From: Paenirhizobium cremeum
GTDB lineage: Bacteria; Pseudomonadota; Alphaproteobacteria; Rhizobiales; Rhizobiaceae
Length of the DNA: 64,000 nt
Direction: 5' to 3'
NCBI RefSeq assembly: GCF_022884085.1
Contig: NZ_JAGGCS010000002.1
Span: forward strand, 186,001-250,000
Shown here: one piece after another, positions 25,502 through 34,614 of the stretch
How the letters are laid out: each line of letters starts with the position of its first letter
How positions within the stretch are numbered: the first letter of the stretch is position 1
Made by a program: the position numbers and the translations under genes
Notes under the pieces: generated by a model
What the model was told of the DNA's origin: nothing
Seen by the model: only the letters and a program-made list of their open reading frames with translations
The model's database searches: none

Positions 25502-27142
25502 ATGATGAATTCGCTGAGCAGGCGTATGCGCCTGATGACGACCAGCGCGGCGATGGCCTTGCTGCTGGCGGCAGCACCGCAGGCTTTTGCAGTCACGCCC
25601 GCCGACACGCTGGTCGAGGGCTTTGCCTTTGACGATATCATCACGCTCGATCCGGGCGAGGCCTTCGAGCTTTCGACCGCCGAAGTCACGGCCAACACCT
25701 ATTCGAAGCTCGTCAATCTCGACATGAACGACACGTCGAAGGTCGTCGGCGAGCTGGCCGATAGCTGGACGATTTCCGATGACGGCCTGACCTATACATT
25801 CAAGCTGAAACCGGGCCTGAAATTCGCCTCCGGCAACCCGATCACCGCCGAAGACGTCGCCTTCTCCTTCGAACGCGCCGTCAAGCTCGACAAGTCCCCG
25901 GCATTCCTGCTGACCCAGTTCGGCCTCACCGGCGACAACATCACCGAAAAGGCGAAGGCCGCCGACGAAACCACCTTCGTGTTGACAGTCGACAAGGCCT
26001 ATGCACCGAGCTTCGTGCTCAACGTGCTGACCTCCACCGTTGCCTCTGTCGTCGACAAGAAGCTGGTGATGGAAAACGCCAAGCCGGTGACGCCGACCGA
26101 CGAATACAAGTACGATACCGACTTCGGCAACGAATATCTGAAGACCGGCTATGCCGGGTCCGGTCCGTTCAAGATCCGCGAATGGCGTGCCAACGAAGTC
26201 GTGGTGCTGGAGCGGAACGACAATTTCTTCGGCGAAAAGCCGAAGCTCGCCCGCGTCATCTATCGCCACATGAAGGAAAGTTCCGGCCAGCGCCTCGCCC
26301 TTGAAAACGGCGACATCGACGTTGCGCGCAACCTCGAGCCCGGCGACCTCGACGCCGTGACCAAGAAGGAAGGTATCGCAACGACGTCCGCGCCGAAGGG
26401 CACGCTCTATTACTTCAGCCTCAACCAGAAGAACGAGAAGCTGGCGAAACCCGAGGTCATCGAGGCCTTCAAGTATCTCGTCGACTACGATGCGATCGGC
26501 GAAACCCTCATCAAGGGCATTGGCAGCATTCACCAGACCTTCCTGCCCGCCGGCCAGCTCGGTGCGCTCGAAGACAAGCCTTACAAGCTCGACGTTGCCA
26601 AGGCCAAGGAACTGCTGGCGAAGGCCGGCCTTGCCGACGGCTTCACCGTCACCATGGACGTGCGCAACACGCAGCCGGTGACCGGCATCGCCGAAAACGT
26701 CCAGCAGACGCTTGCCCAGGCCGGCATCAAGCTGGAAATTATTCCGGGCGACGGTAAGCAGACGCTGACCAAGTACCGTGCCCGCCAGCACGATATCTAT
26801 ATCGGCCAGTGGGGCTCGGACTATTTCGATCCGAACTCCAACGCCGAGACCTTCACCTTCAACCCGGACAATTCCGACGAAGGCAAGAACAAGACGCTGG
26901 CATGGCGCAATGCCTGGGACCCGAAGGATCTGACCGTCAAGACGCAGGCCGCCCTCCTTGAGAAGGATTCGGCCAAGCGTGCGGCGATCTACGAAGACCT
27001 GCAGAAGGAAGTCCTCGCCAAAGGTCCCTTCGTCATGCTGTTCCAGCAGATCGAGGTTGCCGGCTATTCCGACAAGCTCAAGGGCTTCAAGCTCGGCCCG
27101 AGCTTCGACACCAACTTCGTCTATACCGTCTCCAAGGACTAA
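25502..27142 (+). CDS. peptide-type ABC transporter substrate-binding protein (family 5)
   Basis: 546 aa. Signal peptide with twin methionines and a hydrophobic core (LMTTSAMALLLAAAPQAFA), cleaved near residue 29. The family 5 (DppA/OppA) pattern is clear: VVGELADSWTISDDGLTYTFKLKPGLKFASGNPITAEDVAFSFER, the GSGPFKIREW block and VNPDNSDEGKN-like region FNPDNSDEGKNKTLAWRN. Periplasmic; should bind a di- or oligopeptide or peptide-like amide. A good ribosome site (GGGGATACTACG) precedes the ATG. Confidence 0.95.
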   Translation: MMNSLSRRMRLMTTSAAMALLLAAAPQAFAVTPADTLVEGFAFDDIITLDPGEAFELSTAEVTANTYSKLVNLDMNDTSKVVGELADSWTISDDGLTYTFKLKPGLKFASGNPITAEDVAFSFERAVKLDKSPAFLLTQFGLTGDNITEKAKAADETTFVLTVDKAYAPSFVLNVLTSTVASVVDKKLVMENAKPVTPTDEYKYDTDFGNEYLKTGYAGSGPFKIREWRANEVVVLERNDNFFGEKPKLARVIYRHMKESSGQRLALENGDIDVARNLEPGDLDAVTKKEGIATTSAPKGTLYYFSLNQKNEKLAKPEVIEAFKYLVDYDAIGETLIKGIGSIHQTFLPAGQLGALEDKPYKLDVAKAKELLAKAGLADGFTVTMDVRNTQPVTGIAENVQQTLAQAGIKLEIIPGDGKQTLTKYRARQHDIYIGQWGSDYFDPNSNAETFTFNPDNSDEGKNKTLAWRNAWDPKDLTVKTQAALLEKDSAKRAAIYEDLQKEVLAKGPFVMLFQQIEVAGYSDKLKGFKLGPSFDTNFVYTVSKD

Positions 27143-27148
27143 GCTCCC

Positions 27149-28216
27149 TTGGCCCTGATAGAAACAAAGATCGAGGCGCGGCGCTCCGGCGCCCGCGCCT
27201 CGGCGCTCGTCTTCTCGTTGCTGCGGTTCCTGCTGACCGTGGTGACGACCTATCTCGGCCTGCTCGCCGTGACCTTCTTCATCGGCCGCGTCGTGCCGAT
27301 CGATCCGGCGCTGGCGATTGTCGGCGACCGTGCTCCGGCTCATGTCGTCGAGCGGGTGCGGGAAGAGCTCGGGCTCAACCTTCCCCTCTACAAGCAGTTC
27401 GTCATTTACATTCGTCAGGCGCTGACGGGTGACTTCGGGACGTCGGTGCTGACCACCAATCCGGTGATGACCGATATCCGCCGCGTCTTTCCGGCAACCA
27501 TCGAGCTTGCCACGGTCGGCACCCTGATCGGCGCCTTTTTCGGCGTGCCGCTCGGTGTTCTCGCCGCCGTCAAGCGTGGCAGCTTCGCCGACCAGATCGT
27601 GCGGATCATCGGGCTGATCGGCTATTCCGTGCCGATCTTCTGGCTCGGTCTTCTGGCTCTGGTGCTCTTCTACGCCAAGCTCAAATGGGTGGCCTATCCG
27701 GGCCGCGTGGACATCGTCTACGAGTATTCGTTTACGCCCGTGACCGGCTTCTTCCTGCTGGATTCCGCCATGCAGAGGCAGTGGGACGTCTTTCGGGACG
27801 TGTTCCGCCACATCATCCTCCCCGGCGCGTTGCTCGGCTATTTTTCGCTCGCCTATATCAGCCGCATGACGCGCAGCTTCATGCTGAACGAGCTGTCGCA
27901 GGAATATATCGTCGCCGCCCGCGCCAAGGGGCTTTCCGAGACCCGGATCATCTGGTTCCACGCGCTCAGAAACGCGGCGGTGCCGCTGATTACCGTGATC
28001 GCGCTTTCCTATGCCGGGCTTCTCGAAGGCTCGGTGCTGACGGAAACGATCTTCTCCTGGCCGGGGCTTGGCCTTTACATCACCAATTCGCTGCAGAATG
28101 CCGACATGAATGCCGTGCTTGGCGGGACGATCATCATCGGTTCCGTCTTCATCGCCATCAACATCCTGTCGGACGTTCTCTATCGCATTCTCGATCCGAG
28201 GACCCGCAGCCGATGA
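27149..28216 (+). CDS. peptide-type ABC transporter permease (DppB-like)
   Basis: 355 aa from a TTG start at 27149, 6 nt after the binding-protein stop; the start is uncertain because no strong ribosome site is visible. DppB features are the N-terminal helix (FLLTVVTTYLGLLAVTFFIGRVVPIDP), VREELGLNLPLYKQFVIYIRQALTGDFGTS, and the EAA-type loop EYIVAARAKGLSETRIIWFHALRNAAVPLIT. Six membrane helices. The long insert around residues 170-215 is common in some rhizobial homologues. Confidence 0.93.
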   Translation: MALIETKIEARRSGARASALVFSLLRFLLTVVTTYLGLLAVTFFIGRVVPIDPALAIVGDRAPAHVVERVREELGLNLPLYKQFVIYIRQALTGDFGTSVLTTNPVMTDIRRVFPATIELATVGTLIGAFFGVPLGVLAAVKRGSFADQIVRIIGLIGYSVPIFWLGLLALVLFYAKLKWVAYPGRVDIVYEYSFTPVTGFFLLDSAMQRQWDVFRDVFRHIILPGALLGYFSLAYISRMTRSFMLNELSQEYIVAARAKGLSETRIIWFHALRNAAVPLITVIALSYAGLLEGSVLTETIFSWPGLGLYITNSLQNADMNAVLGGTIIIGSVFIAINILSDVLYRILDPRTRSR

Positions 28217-29145
28217 CCGCAAACGACATGACTGCAAAACCGACCCTCAGGCAATGGCTGTTGTCCGACCGGCCGCAATCACGCCGTCAGGCCCGGCTCG
28301 GCCGGCTCTATGTGATCTGGCGGCAGTTTTCGGCTAACCGGCTGGCCGTGCTCGGTCTCGGCATCATCATCGCGCTGCTGCTCGTCGCCGTTTTCGCCGA
28401 TGTGCTGGCGCCGCATTCGCCGATCCAGGGGGACCTCCGCGGCGCGCGGCTGCTGCCGCCGGGTTCGGGAGGCTATCTGCTCGGAACCGACGACCAGGGA
28501 CGCGATATCCTTTCGCGCCTCATCCACGGCTCGCGGCTGACGCTCTTCGTCGTCGTGCTTGTCGCCATCATCGCCGCGCCGATCGGCCTTATCGTCGGGA
28601 CGGTTTCCGGCTATGCCGGCGGCTGGGTGGATGGCGTGCTGATGCGGACCACCGACATCTTCCTCGCCTTTCCGAAGCTCGTTCTGGCGCTGGCGCTTGT
28701 CGCTGCGCTCGGTCCCGGCATCGAGAACGCGGTGCTTGCCATCGCGATCACCTCATGGCCGCCTTACGCCCGCATCGCGCGGGCCGAGACGATGACCTTC
28801 CGCAATTCGGATTACATCTCCGCGGTCCGGCTGATGGGCGCGTCGCCGATGCGCATCGTGTTCTTCCACATCATGCCGCTCTGCATCTCGTCGCTGATCG
28901 TGCGCGTGACGCTCGACATGGCCGGCATCATCCTGACGGCGGCCGGTCTCGGCTTCCTCGGTCTCGGCGCGCAGCCGCCGCTGCCGGAATGGGGCGCGAT
29001 GATCGCTTCCGGCCGTCGCTTCATCCTCGACCAGTGGTGGGTCGCGGGCATGCCGGGTTTTGCCATTCTCGTCGTCAGCCTCGGTTTCAACCTGCTCGGC
29101 GACGGCCTGCGCGATGCGCTCGATCCGAAGGAGGCGGGACAGTGA
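28213..29145 (+). CDS. peptide-type ABC transporter permease (DppC-like)
   Basis: 310 aa from the ATG overlapping the DppB-like stop (ATGA). Cytoplasmic N-terminus, then helices beginning at about residue 47 (AVLGLGIIIALLLVAVFADVLAPHSP). GTDDQGRDILSRLIHGSR, SGYAGGWVDGVLMRTTDIFLAFPKLVLALALVAALGPG and the loop SAVRLMGASPMRIVFFHIMPLCISSLIV are diagnostic of DppC. Inner membrane. Confidence 0.95.
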   Translation: MTANDMTAKPTLRQWLLSDRPQSRRQARLGRLYVIWRQFSANRLAVLGLGIIIALLLVAVFADVLAPHSPIQGDLRGARLLPPGSGGYLLGTDDQGRDILSRLIHGSRLTLFVVVLVAIIAAPIGLIVGTVSGYAGGWVDGVLMRTTDIFLAFPKLVLALALVAALGPGIENAVLAIAITSWPPYARIARAETMTFRNSDYISAVRLMGASPMRIVFFHIMPLCISSLIVRVTLDMAGIILTAAGLGFLGLGAQPPLPEWGAMIASGRRFILDQWWVAGMPGFAILVVSLGFNLLGDGLRDALDPKEAGQ

Positions 29146-29975
29146 CGCCACTGCTTACCGTCGAGAATCTCCGGGTCAGCTTTCCAACCCGGACCGGCAT
29201 GGTCGAGGCCGTGCGCGGGGTGAACTTCACGCTCGGCCGCGAACGGCTGGGCATTGTCGGCGAATCCGGTTCCGGCAAGTCGCAGACCGGCCGGGCGATC
29301 ATGGGCCTGACGCCGAAGCACGCGAACATCACCGCCGACCGCCTCGCCTTCGGGGAGGCCGATCTTCTCAAAATGCAGGCGTCCGAGCGGCGCAGGCTGC
29401 GCGGCAAGAAGATCGCGATGATCCTGCAGGACCCGAAATACTCACTGAACCCGGTCATGCCGATCGGCCGGCAGATCATGGAGACGCTGAAGACCCATGA
29501 GAAGGTCTCCCGCTCCGAGGCCAAAGCGCGCGCTCTCGCCATGCTTGAAGCGGTGCAGATCCGCGATCCGGAGCGCGTGTTCAACCTTTATCCGCACGAG
29601 GTGTCCGGCGGCATGGGCCAGCGCATCATGATCGCCATGATGCTGGTCTGCGGTCCGGAACTGCTGATTGCCGACGAACCGACCTCCGCGCTCGACGTGA
29701 CGGTGCAGCTCGAAGTGCTGGCCATTCTCGACAAGCTGGTGGTCGAACGCGGCATGGGGCTGGTCTTCATTTCGCACGATCTGCGTCTCGTTTCCTCCTT
29801 CTGCGATCGCGTGCTGGTCATGTATGCCGGCAAGGTGGTGGAGGAACTGGCGGCGTCGCGGCTTTCCGAGGCGCAGCATCCCTATACGAGGGGGCTTCTC
29901 AACTGTCTTCCGAAGATCGAGGGCGACCGGCATCCACTTCCGGTTCTGGAGCGTCAGGCGGAGTGGAGGCTATGA
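29142..29975 (+). CDS. peptide-type ABC transporter ATPase (DppD-like)
   Basis: 277 aa from a GTG overlapping the DppC-like stop. Walker [12 protein letters not shown]-loop [11 protein letters not shown], signature VSGGMGQR, Walker [17 protein letters not shown] and [14 protein letters not shown] are all in place. The tail [24 protein letters not shown] is the usual oligopeptide-ATPase C-terminus, but the cysteine cluster of the [4Fe-4S] type is absent. Works with the DppF-like ATPase encoded next. Confidence 0.94.
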   Translation: MTPLLTVENLRVSFPTRTGMVEAVRGVNFTLGRERLGIVGESGSGKSQTGRAIMGLTPKHANITADRLAFGEADLLKMQASERRRLRGKKIAMILQDPKYSLNPVMPIGRQIMETLKTHEKVSRSEAKARALAMLEAVQIRDPERVFNLYPHEVSGGMGQRIMIAMMLVCGPELLIADEPTSALDVTVQLEVLAILDKLVVERGMGLVFISHDLRLVSSFCDRVLVMYAGKVVEELAASRLSEAQHPYTRGLLNCLPKIEGDRHPLPVLERQAEWRL

Positions 29976-30730
29976 CGGTATCGGCACTTTCCATTCGCAA
30001 CATGGTCGTGACCTTCGACGAATTCCGGGCGCTCGATACGGTCAGCCTCGAAATTCCGGTGGGCGAGTCCTTCGGCATCGTCGGGGAATCCGGTTCGGGC
30101 AAGTCGACTTTGCTCAGGGCCGTCGCGGGGCTGAACCGCTTCGAAAGCGGCAGCCTCGAAGTCAATGGCCGGGCCTATTCCGGCTGGCGGCGGGATCACG
30201 AGTTCTATCGCACGGTGCAGATGGTGTTCCAGGACCCGTACGGTTCCCTGCACCCGCGCCAGACCGTCGACCGCTTGCTGCTGGAGCCGCTCGCGATCCA
30301 CGGTTTCACCGATACGGAAGCCCGCATCGAGCGTGCGCTCGACGAGGTGGGGCTGGGGTCCGGTTTCCGCTTCCGCTTCTCGCACCAGCTTTCCGGCGGC
30401 CAGCGACAGCGGATCGCGATTGCGCGCGCGCTGATCCTCGAGCCGAAGATCCTGCTGCTCGACGAACCGACGTCTGCGCTCGACGCCTCGATCCAGGCGG
30501 AAATCCTGAACCTCCTGGAACAGGCCCGCAAGGATCGTGGCCTGACCTTCGTCATGGTCAGCCATGATCTCGCGGTAATCAGCCATATGTGCGAGCGTCT
30601 CGCCGTGATGAAGTCCGGCAAGGTGGTGGAGACGCTGAGCGTCGAGCAGCTGCGCCGCCACGATGTCGCGACCGATTACACCCGCAAGCTGATGGTGGCG
30701 AGCGAAGGCTTTGTCCGTCACGAAGCCTAG
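29972..30730 (+). CDS. peptide-type ABC transporter ATPase (DppF-like)
   Basis: 252 aa from the ATG that overlaps the DppD-like stop (ATGA). Walker [12 protein letters not shown]-loop FQDPYGSLHPRQTV, signature LSGGQRQR, Walker [17 protein letters not shown] and SHDLAVISHMCERL. It lacks the long C-terminal extension of DppF from enteric bacteria. Last gene of the seven-gene rightward operon and convergent with phnM, 14 nt apart. Confidence 0.94.
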   Translation: MTVSALSIRNMVVTFDEFRALDTVSLEIPVGESFGIVGESGSGKSTLLRAVAGLNRFESGSLEVNGRAYSGWRRDHEFYRTVQMVFQDPYGSLHPRQTVDRLLLEPLAIHGFTDTEARIERALDEVGLGSGFRFRFSHQLSGGQRQRIAIARALILEPKILLLDEPTSALDASIQAEILNLLEQARKDRGLTFVMVSHDLAVISHMCERLAVMKSGKVVETLSVEQLRRHDVATDYTRKLMVASEGFVRHEA

Positions 30731-30744
30731 TTTAGCGGGACGCC

Positions 30745-31929
30745 TCAGGCGACCCGCACGCCCTGACGCCAGACCGCCTTCAGGAATGGATGGCCGTCAT
30801 GCAGGCCGACATGCAGCAGGTCCGCACGCCTGCCGGCGGCGATTTCGCCGCGGTCGCCAAGGCCGGCTGCTTCCGCCGGCGTTTTCGTCACCATGCGCAG
30901 TGCTGCCGGCAGGTCGTAGTCGAGCGCGGGATCGGCGGCGATCATGAAGGCGGCGTCGAGCAGCGAACGCGGCACGTAATCCGATGCGAGGATATCGACC
31001 AGCTTCTCGTTGAGCAGGTCGCGTACCGCGATGTTGCCGGATTGGGAACCGCCGCGCAGGATGTTGGGGGCTCCGGCGACGATCAGCATGGCACGGGCGC
31101 GCGCTTCGCGGGCCGCTTCCATGGTGCAGGGGAATTCGGAGATTGCGACACCTTCGTCGGCAGCGAGATCGACGTGCTCGATATCGGTGTCGTCGTGGCT
31201 CAAGAGCGGCAGGCCGCGCGAGCGGGCGAGTTCCACCACCTTCGGGCGGACCGTCTCACCGATATGGCTCTTCTCGGCGAGGAGCACCTTGATCTTCTCG
31301 CGCACCAGATCGTGGCTTTCGCCGGTCGATTTCGCGGCGCGGGAGACGTAGGCGTCGACGTCCCGGCTCTGGCGGATGCCCGGCAGATGCTCCATCACCG
31401 AGATGACGCGCACGATGGGGCGATCGATATTGGCGGCCGTAAGGGCCGGGGTTTCCGGGTCAGTGATCTCGCAGCGGAGATGGATGAGGTGTTCCGAGCG
31501 TAGCATGCCGCCGGCCTGCGCCCGTTCCAGAGCGTCGATCATCGGGGCGAGGATCTGGGCGCGTTCCGGATTGTCGGTCGTGGCGCCGACGCAAAGACTG
31601 TCGAAGACGGTGGTGACGCCGCCGCCGATGATCTGGGCGTCATGGGCAAGGGCTGCGCGCATGAAATCCCAGCGAACATGGGCGCGCGGATAGACGTGCT
31701 TTTCGAAATGGTCGGTATGGATGTCGACAAGGCCCGGCACAAGATAGTCGCCGCCGAGGTCGATGGCATCCGTGGCGGTCCGTCCGGCATCGACCGAGAC
31801 GATGCGGCCGTTTTCCGCGACCACGGTTCCATGGAGGATTTCATCGGCAAGCACGATGCGGGCGTTGGTGAGAACGAGGGTGGAGGTTTCGCCGGCAGCG
31901 CCGTTGTCGGAAGTCATGTCCATCAGCAC
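30745..31929 (-). CDS. phnM: PhnM-like phosphonate-metabolism amidohydrolase
   Basis: About 394 aa from the GTG at 31929, which has AGGAGA 9 nt upstream; ATG codons at 31923 and 31917 are alternatives. The PhnM signature HTDHFEKH follows PGLVDI, and later blocks ISVMEHLPGIRQSRD, SHDDTDIEHV, EFPCTMEAAREARARAMLIVAGAPNILRGGSQSGNIAVRDL and ASDYVPRSLLDAAF match PhnM throughout. The enzyme removes pyrophosphate from ribose 1-methylphosphonate 5-triphosphate before the C-P lyase step. No other phn gene is in the window, so it is an orphan here. Confidence 0.88.
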   Translation of the reverse strand: MLMDMTSDNGAAGETSTLVLTNARIVLADEILHGTVVAENGRIVSVDAGRTATDAIDLGGDYLVPGLVDIHTDHFEKHVYPRAHVRWDFMRAALAHDAQIIGGGVTTVFDSLCVGATTDNPERAQILAPMIDALERAQAGGMLRSEHLIHLRCEITDPETPALTAANIDRPIVRVISVMEHLPGIRQSRDVDAYVSRAAKSTGESHDLVREKIKVLLAEKSHIGETVRPKVVELARSRGLPLLSHDDTDIEHVDLAADEGVAISEFPCTMEAAREARARAMLIVAGAPNILRGGSQSGNIAVRDLLNEKLVDILASDYVPRSLLDAAFMIAADPALDYDLPAALRMVTKTPAEAAGLGDRGEIAAGRRADLLHVGLHDGHPFLKAVWRQGVRVA

Positions 31930-32031
31930 GGGCTCATCTCTCCTGTTTCTCATCACGGGGTATGCGAGGAGGAGCGACTCACCAACCCGACCGCGCGCCC
32001 GTCCTTAGCCGTGCTGCGTGACGCTTCTATG

Positions 32032-33204
32032 TCAAAGAACCGAAAGGGCTTCGTCGGCGATGACCTGTTCCTCGTCGGTGGCGATGACCATGACAGCGAC
32101 GGGGGAATAGGGCGAGGAGATCGTTTCCGCATTCGCTGCATTGGCGGCGTCGTCGATTTCAACGCCGAGGAAGGTGAGCCGGTCGCAGACGGACTGGCGG
32201 ATGAGGGGCTGGTTTTCGCCGATGCCGGCCGTGAAGACCAGCGTGTCGAGCCCGCCGATGGTGGCGGTCAGCCTCGCGATTTCGCCTGCTATGCGGAAGG
32301 TGAAGACGTCGATGGCTTCCCGCGCGGCATCCGCATCGGTTTCCAGCAGCACCCGGCTGTCGGCGCTGATGCCGGAAAGGCCGAGGAGGCCGGACTTGTG
32401 GTAGACGATGTCCTCGACCTCTTCGCGGGAAAGGCCGAGTTCTCCCATCCAGTGGAAGATGACGCCGGCATCGAGCGCGCCGGAGCGGGTCGCCATGGGG
32501 ATGCCGTCGATGGTGGAAAAGCCCATGGAAGTGTCACGGCTCAGCCCACCCTCGATGGCGCAGATGCTTGCGCCGCTGCCGAGATGAGCGACCACGATGC
32601 GTCCCGCGGCGTGTTCCGGATGGGCTTTGGCCAAGGCGCTCGCGATGAACTTGTAGGACAGGCCGTGGAAGCCGTAGCGCTTGATGCCCCTGTCATGGAA
32701 TCCGCGGGGAATGGCGAAGCGCCGGACGGTTGGCGACTGGCTGCGGTGGAAAGCGGTGTCGAAGGAGGCCGTTTGCGGCAAGTGGGGCTTGAGATGCCGG
32801 ATCGCCTCGATCAGCCGCAGGTTCTGCGGCTGATGCAGGGGGGCGAGCGATGTCAAAGAGGCGATCTTCGCGATCACCTCGTCATCGATGAGGACAGGTC
32901 CGGGGAAGATATCGCCGCCATGGACGACGCGATGGCCGACGGCGGTCACGGCATTCAGGTCGAAGTGATTGGCAAGCCAGCCGAAGGTCTCGTCGAGCAC
33001 TTCGTGCAGCACGTCGCCGCCTTCGGCCTCCAGCGGGACGTCGAAGGTTTCCGGGCCCTCGACGAGATGGAAGGTCAGCGGCTTGTGGCGGAAATCGATC
33101 ATGCCCTTGCCGATGCGGCGGGCGCGGCCATCCTCGCGCCGGAAGAGGCCGATCTTCACCGTCGATGAACCGGCATTGAAGGTCAGCAGCAGTCTTTCCG
33201 TCAT
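32032..33204 (-). CDS. ackA: acetate kinase
   Basis: 390 aa. N-terminal LLTFNAGSSTVKIGLF, the phosphate-binding GHRVVHGGDIF (arginine and histidine of the active site), SFDTAFH, YGFHGLSYKFI and the C-terminal FTAGIGENQPLIRQSVC are all acetate-kinase motifs. It interconverts acetyl phosphate and acetate with ADP/ATP. The start overlaps the MaoC-Pta stop (ATGA), and phaC lies upstream, so polyhydroxybutyrate synthesis and acetyl-phosphate metabolism share one transcript. Cytoplasmic. Confidence 0.96.
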   Translation of the reverse strand: MTERLLLTFNAGSSTVKIGLFRREDGRARRIGKGMIDFRHKPLTFHLVEGPETFDVPLEAEGGDVLHEVLDETFGWLANHFDLNAVTAVGHRVVHGGDIFPGPVLIDDEVIAKIASLTSLAPLHQPQNLRLIEAIRHLKPHLPQTASFDTAFHRSQSPTVRRFAIPRGFHDRGIKRYGFHGLSYKFIASALAKAHPEHAAGRIVVAHLGSGASICAIEGGLSRDTSMGFSTIDGIPMATRSGALDAGVIFHWMGELGLSREEVEDIVYHKSGLLGLSGISADSRVLLETDADAAREAIDVFTFRIAGEIARLTATIGGLDTLVFTAGIGENQPLIRQSVCDRLTFLGVEIDDAANAANAETISSPYSPVAVMVIATDEEQVIADEALSVL

Positions 33205-34607
33205 AGGGGCGTCAGTTCCGGATGGGCGCGCTTGGCGGCGACCAGCTTTGCAAGGGCGGCGGAGGTGATGCGGGCTTTCAGGCTGTCGGCGCGGCTCGTC
33301 AGGATGATGGGTACCCGCGCGCCGAGCACGATGCCTGCCGCATCGGCTCCGGCGAAATAGATCAGCTGCTTGGCGAGCATATTGCCGGCTTCGAGGTCGG
33401 GCACCAGCAGGATGTCGGCCTGCCCGGCGACCGGCGAAACGATCCCCTTGGTGCGGGCGGCGTCGAGATTGATGGCATTGTCGAAGGCAAGCGGTCCGTC
33501 GACCTTTGCGCCGGTGATCTGCCCGCGCGACGACATGACGGTGAGTGCGGCCGCATCGAGGGTGGCCTGCATCTTGTCGTTGACCGTTTCGACGGCGGCG
33601 AGAACGGCGACCTTGGGCTCGACGAGGCCGAGCATATGCATGAGGTCGACGGCGTTCTGGCAGATGTCGCGCTTCTGCTCGAGCGAGGGGGCGATGTTGA
33701 TCGCGGCGTCTGTCACGGCCAGCAGCTTGGAATAGGCGGGCACGTCCATCATGTAGACATGGCTGATGCGCCGGTCGGTCCTGAGCCCGGAACCGGCCGC
33801 GACGACGGCGCCCAGCAGTTCGTCGGAATGGAGGCTGCCCTTCATCAGGGTCGATACCTTGCAGGTGGCGGCCAGTTCCGCGCCCTTGGCAGCGGCAGCG
33901 TGGCTGTGCTCCACGGATATGATCTCGAAGGCGTCGAGAGAAAGGCCAGCCTTTTCCGCCGCAGCGCGGATCTTTGCTTCGGGGCCGATAAGAATGGGGT
34001 CCAGCAGACCTTCTTCACGCATCTCGACGGCGGCCTGAATGGATTCCGGCGAGCAGGGGTGAACGAAGGCCGTTTTCGCAAGAGGAAGGGCGCGGGCCTC
34101 TTCAACGATCGGATCGAAACGGTTGTGCCGCTGCACGGCGATGGCGGTGGGCGCGCTTTGCGGCCAGGCGATGCGTTCCGACGGGGCGATGACGGTGGCT
34201 GTGCCGAGCAGGACTTCCTCGCCATGCTGGTTGGTGCAGCGGGTGTCGAGCAGGACGATGTTCTTATCGGGCCGCTTTTCCTTGACCGTTACCTTTGCGG
34301 TGACGGTGTCTCCCGGGGAAACCGGCTTGCGGAATTGCAGGTCCTGCCCGAGATAGATGGTGCCGGGGCCGGGTAGTCTGGTGCCGAGAACGGCGGAGAC
34401 GAGGGCCGCCGTCCACATGCCGTGGGCGACGATGTGGCCGAAGAAATCCTTGGCAGCGAATTCAGGATCGACATGCGCCGGGTTATAGTCACCGGAGACG
34501 CTGGCGAAGAGGTCGATGTCGTCGCGTCCGATGGTGCGTTCAAGGCTGGCGCTGTCGCCGATCTCGATTTCCTCGAAGATCCGGTTCGTCAGGAGGGTCT
34601 GGTGCAT
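33201..34607 (-). CDS. bifunctional MaoC-hydratase / phosphate acetyl(butyryl)transferase
   Basis: 468 aa from ATG (MHQTLLTNRIFEEIEIGD), 7 nt after the phaC stop; an ATG 24 nt upstream is possible. Residues 1-150 are a MaoC hydratase domain with SGDYNPAHVDPEFA and GHIVAHGMWTAALVSAVLG. Residues about 160-468 are a phosphate acetyl/butyryltransferase domain with HPCSPESIQAAVEMREEGLLDPILIG, MKGSLHSDELLGAV, RRISHVYMMD and AGADAAGIVLGARVPIILTSRAD. The fusion is a recognised alphaproteobacterial type. It would supply acetyl phosphate to AckA; the MaoC part may hydrate enoyl-CoA for polymer synthesis. Confidence 0.92.
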   Translation of the reverse strand: MHQTLLTNRIFEEIEIGDSASLERTIGRDDIDLFASVSGDYNPAHVDPEFAAKDFFGHIVAHGMWTAALVSAVLGTRLPGPGTIYLGQDLQFRKPVSPGDTVTAKVTVKEKRPDKNIVLLDTRCTNQHGEEVLLGTATVIAPSERIAWPQSAPTAIAVQRHNRFDPIVEEARALPLAKTAFVHPCSPESIQAAVEMREEGLLDPILIGPEAKIRAAAEKAGLSLDAFEIISVEHSHAAAAKGAELAATCKVSTLMKGSLHSDELLGAVVAAGSGLRTDRRISHVYMMDVPAYSKLLAVTDAAINIAPSLEQKRDICQNAVDLMHMLGLVEPKVAVLAAVETVNDKMQATLDAAALTVMSSRGQITGAKVDGPLAFDNAINLDAARTKGIVSPVAGQADILLVPDLEAGNMLAKQLIYFAGADAAGIVLGARVPIILTSRADSLKARITSAALAKLVAAKRAHPELTPL

Positions 34608-34614
34608 CTCGGTC

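Noticed and set aside
25139-28237. 1032-codon open frame on the minus strand opposite the peptide-type ABC operon
   Set aside because: It mirrors well-supported binding-protein and permease genes on the plus strand, has no recognisable domain, and is rich in the Arg/Asp/Gly/His composition typical of antisense frames in GC-rich genes.
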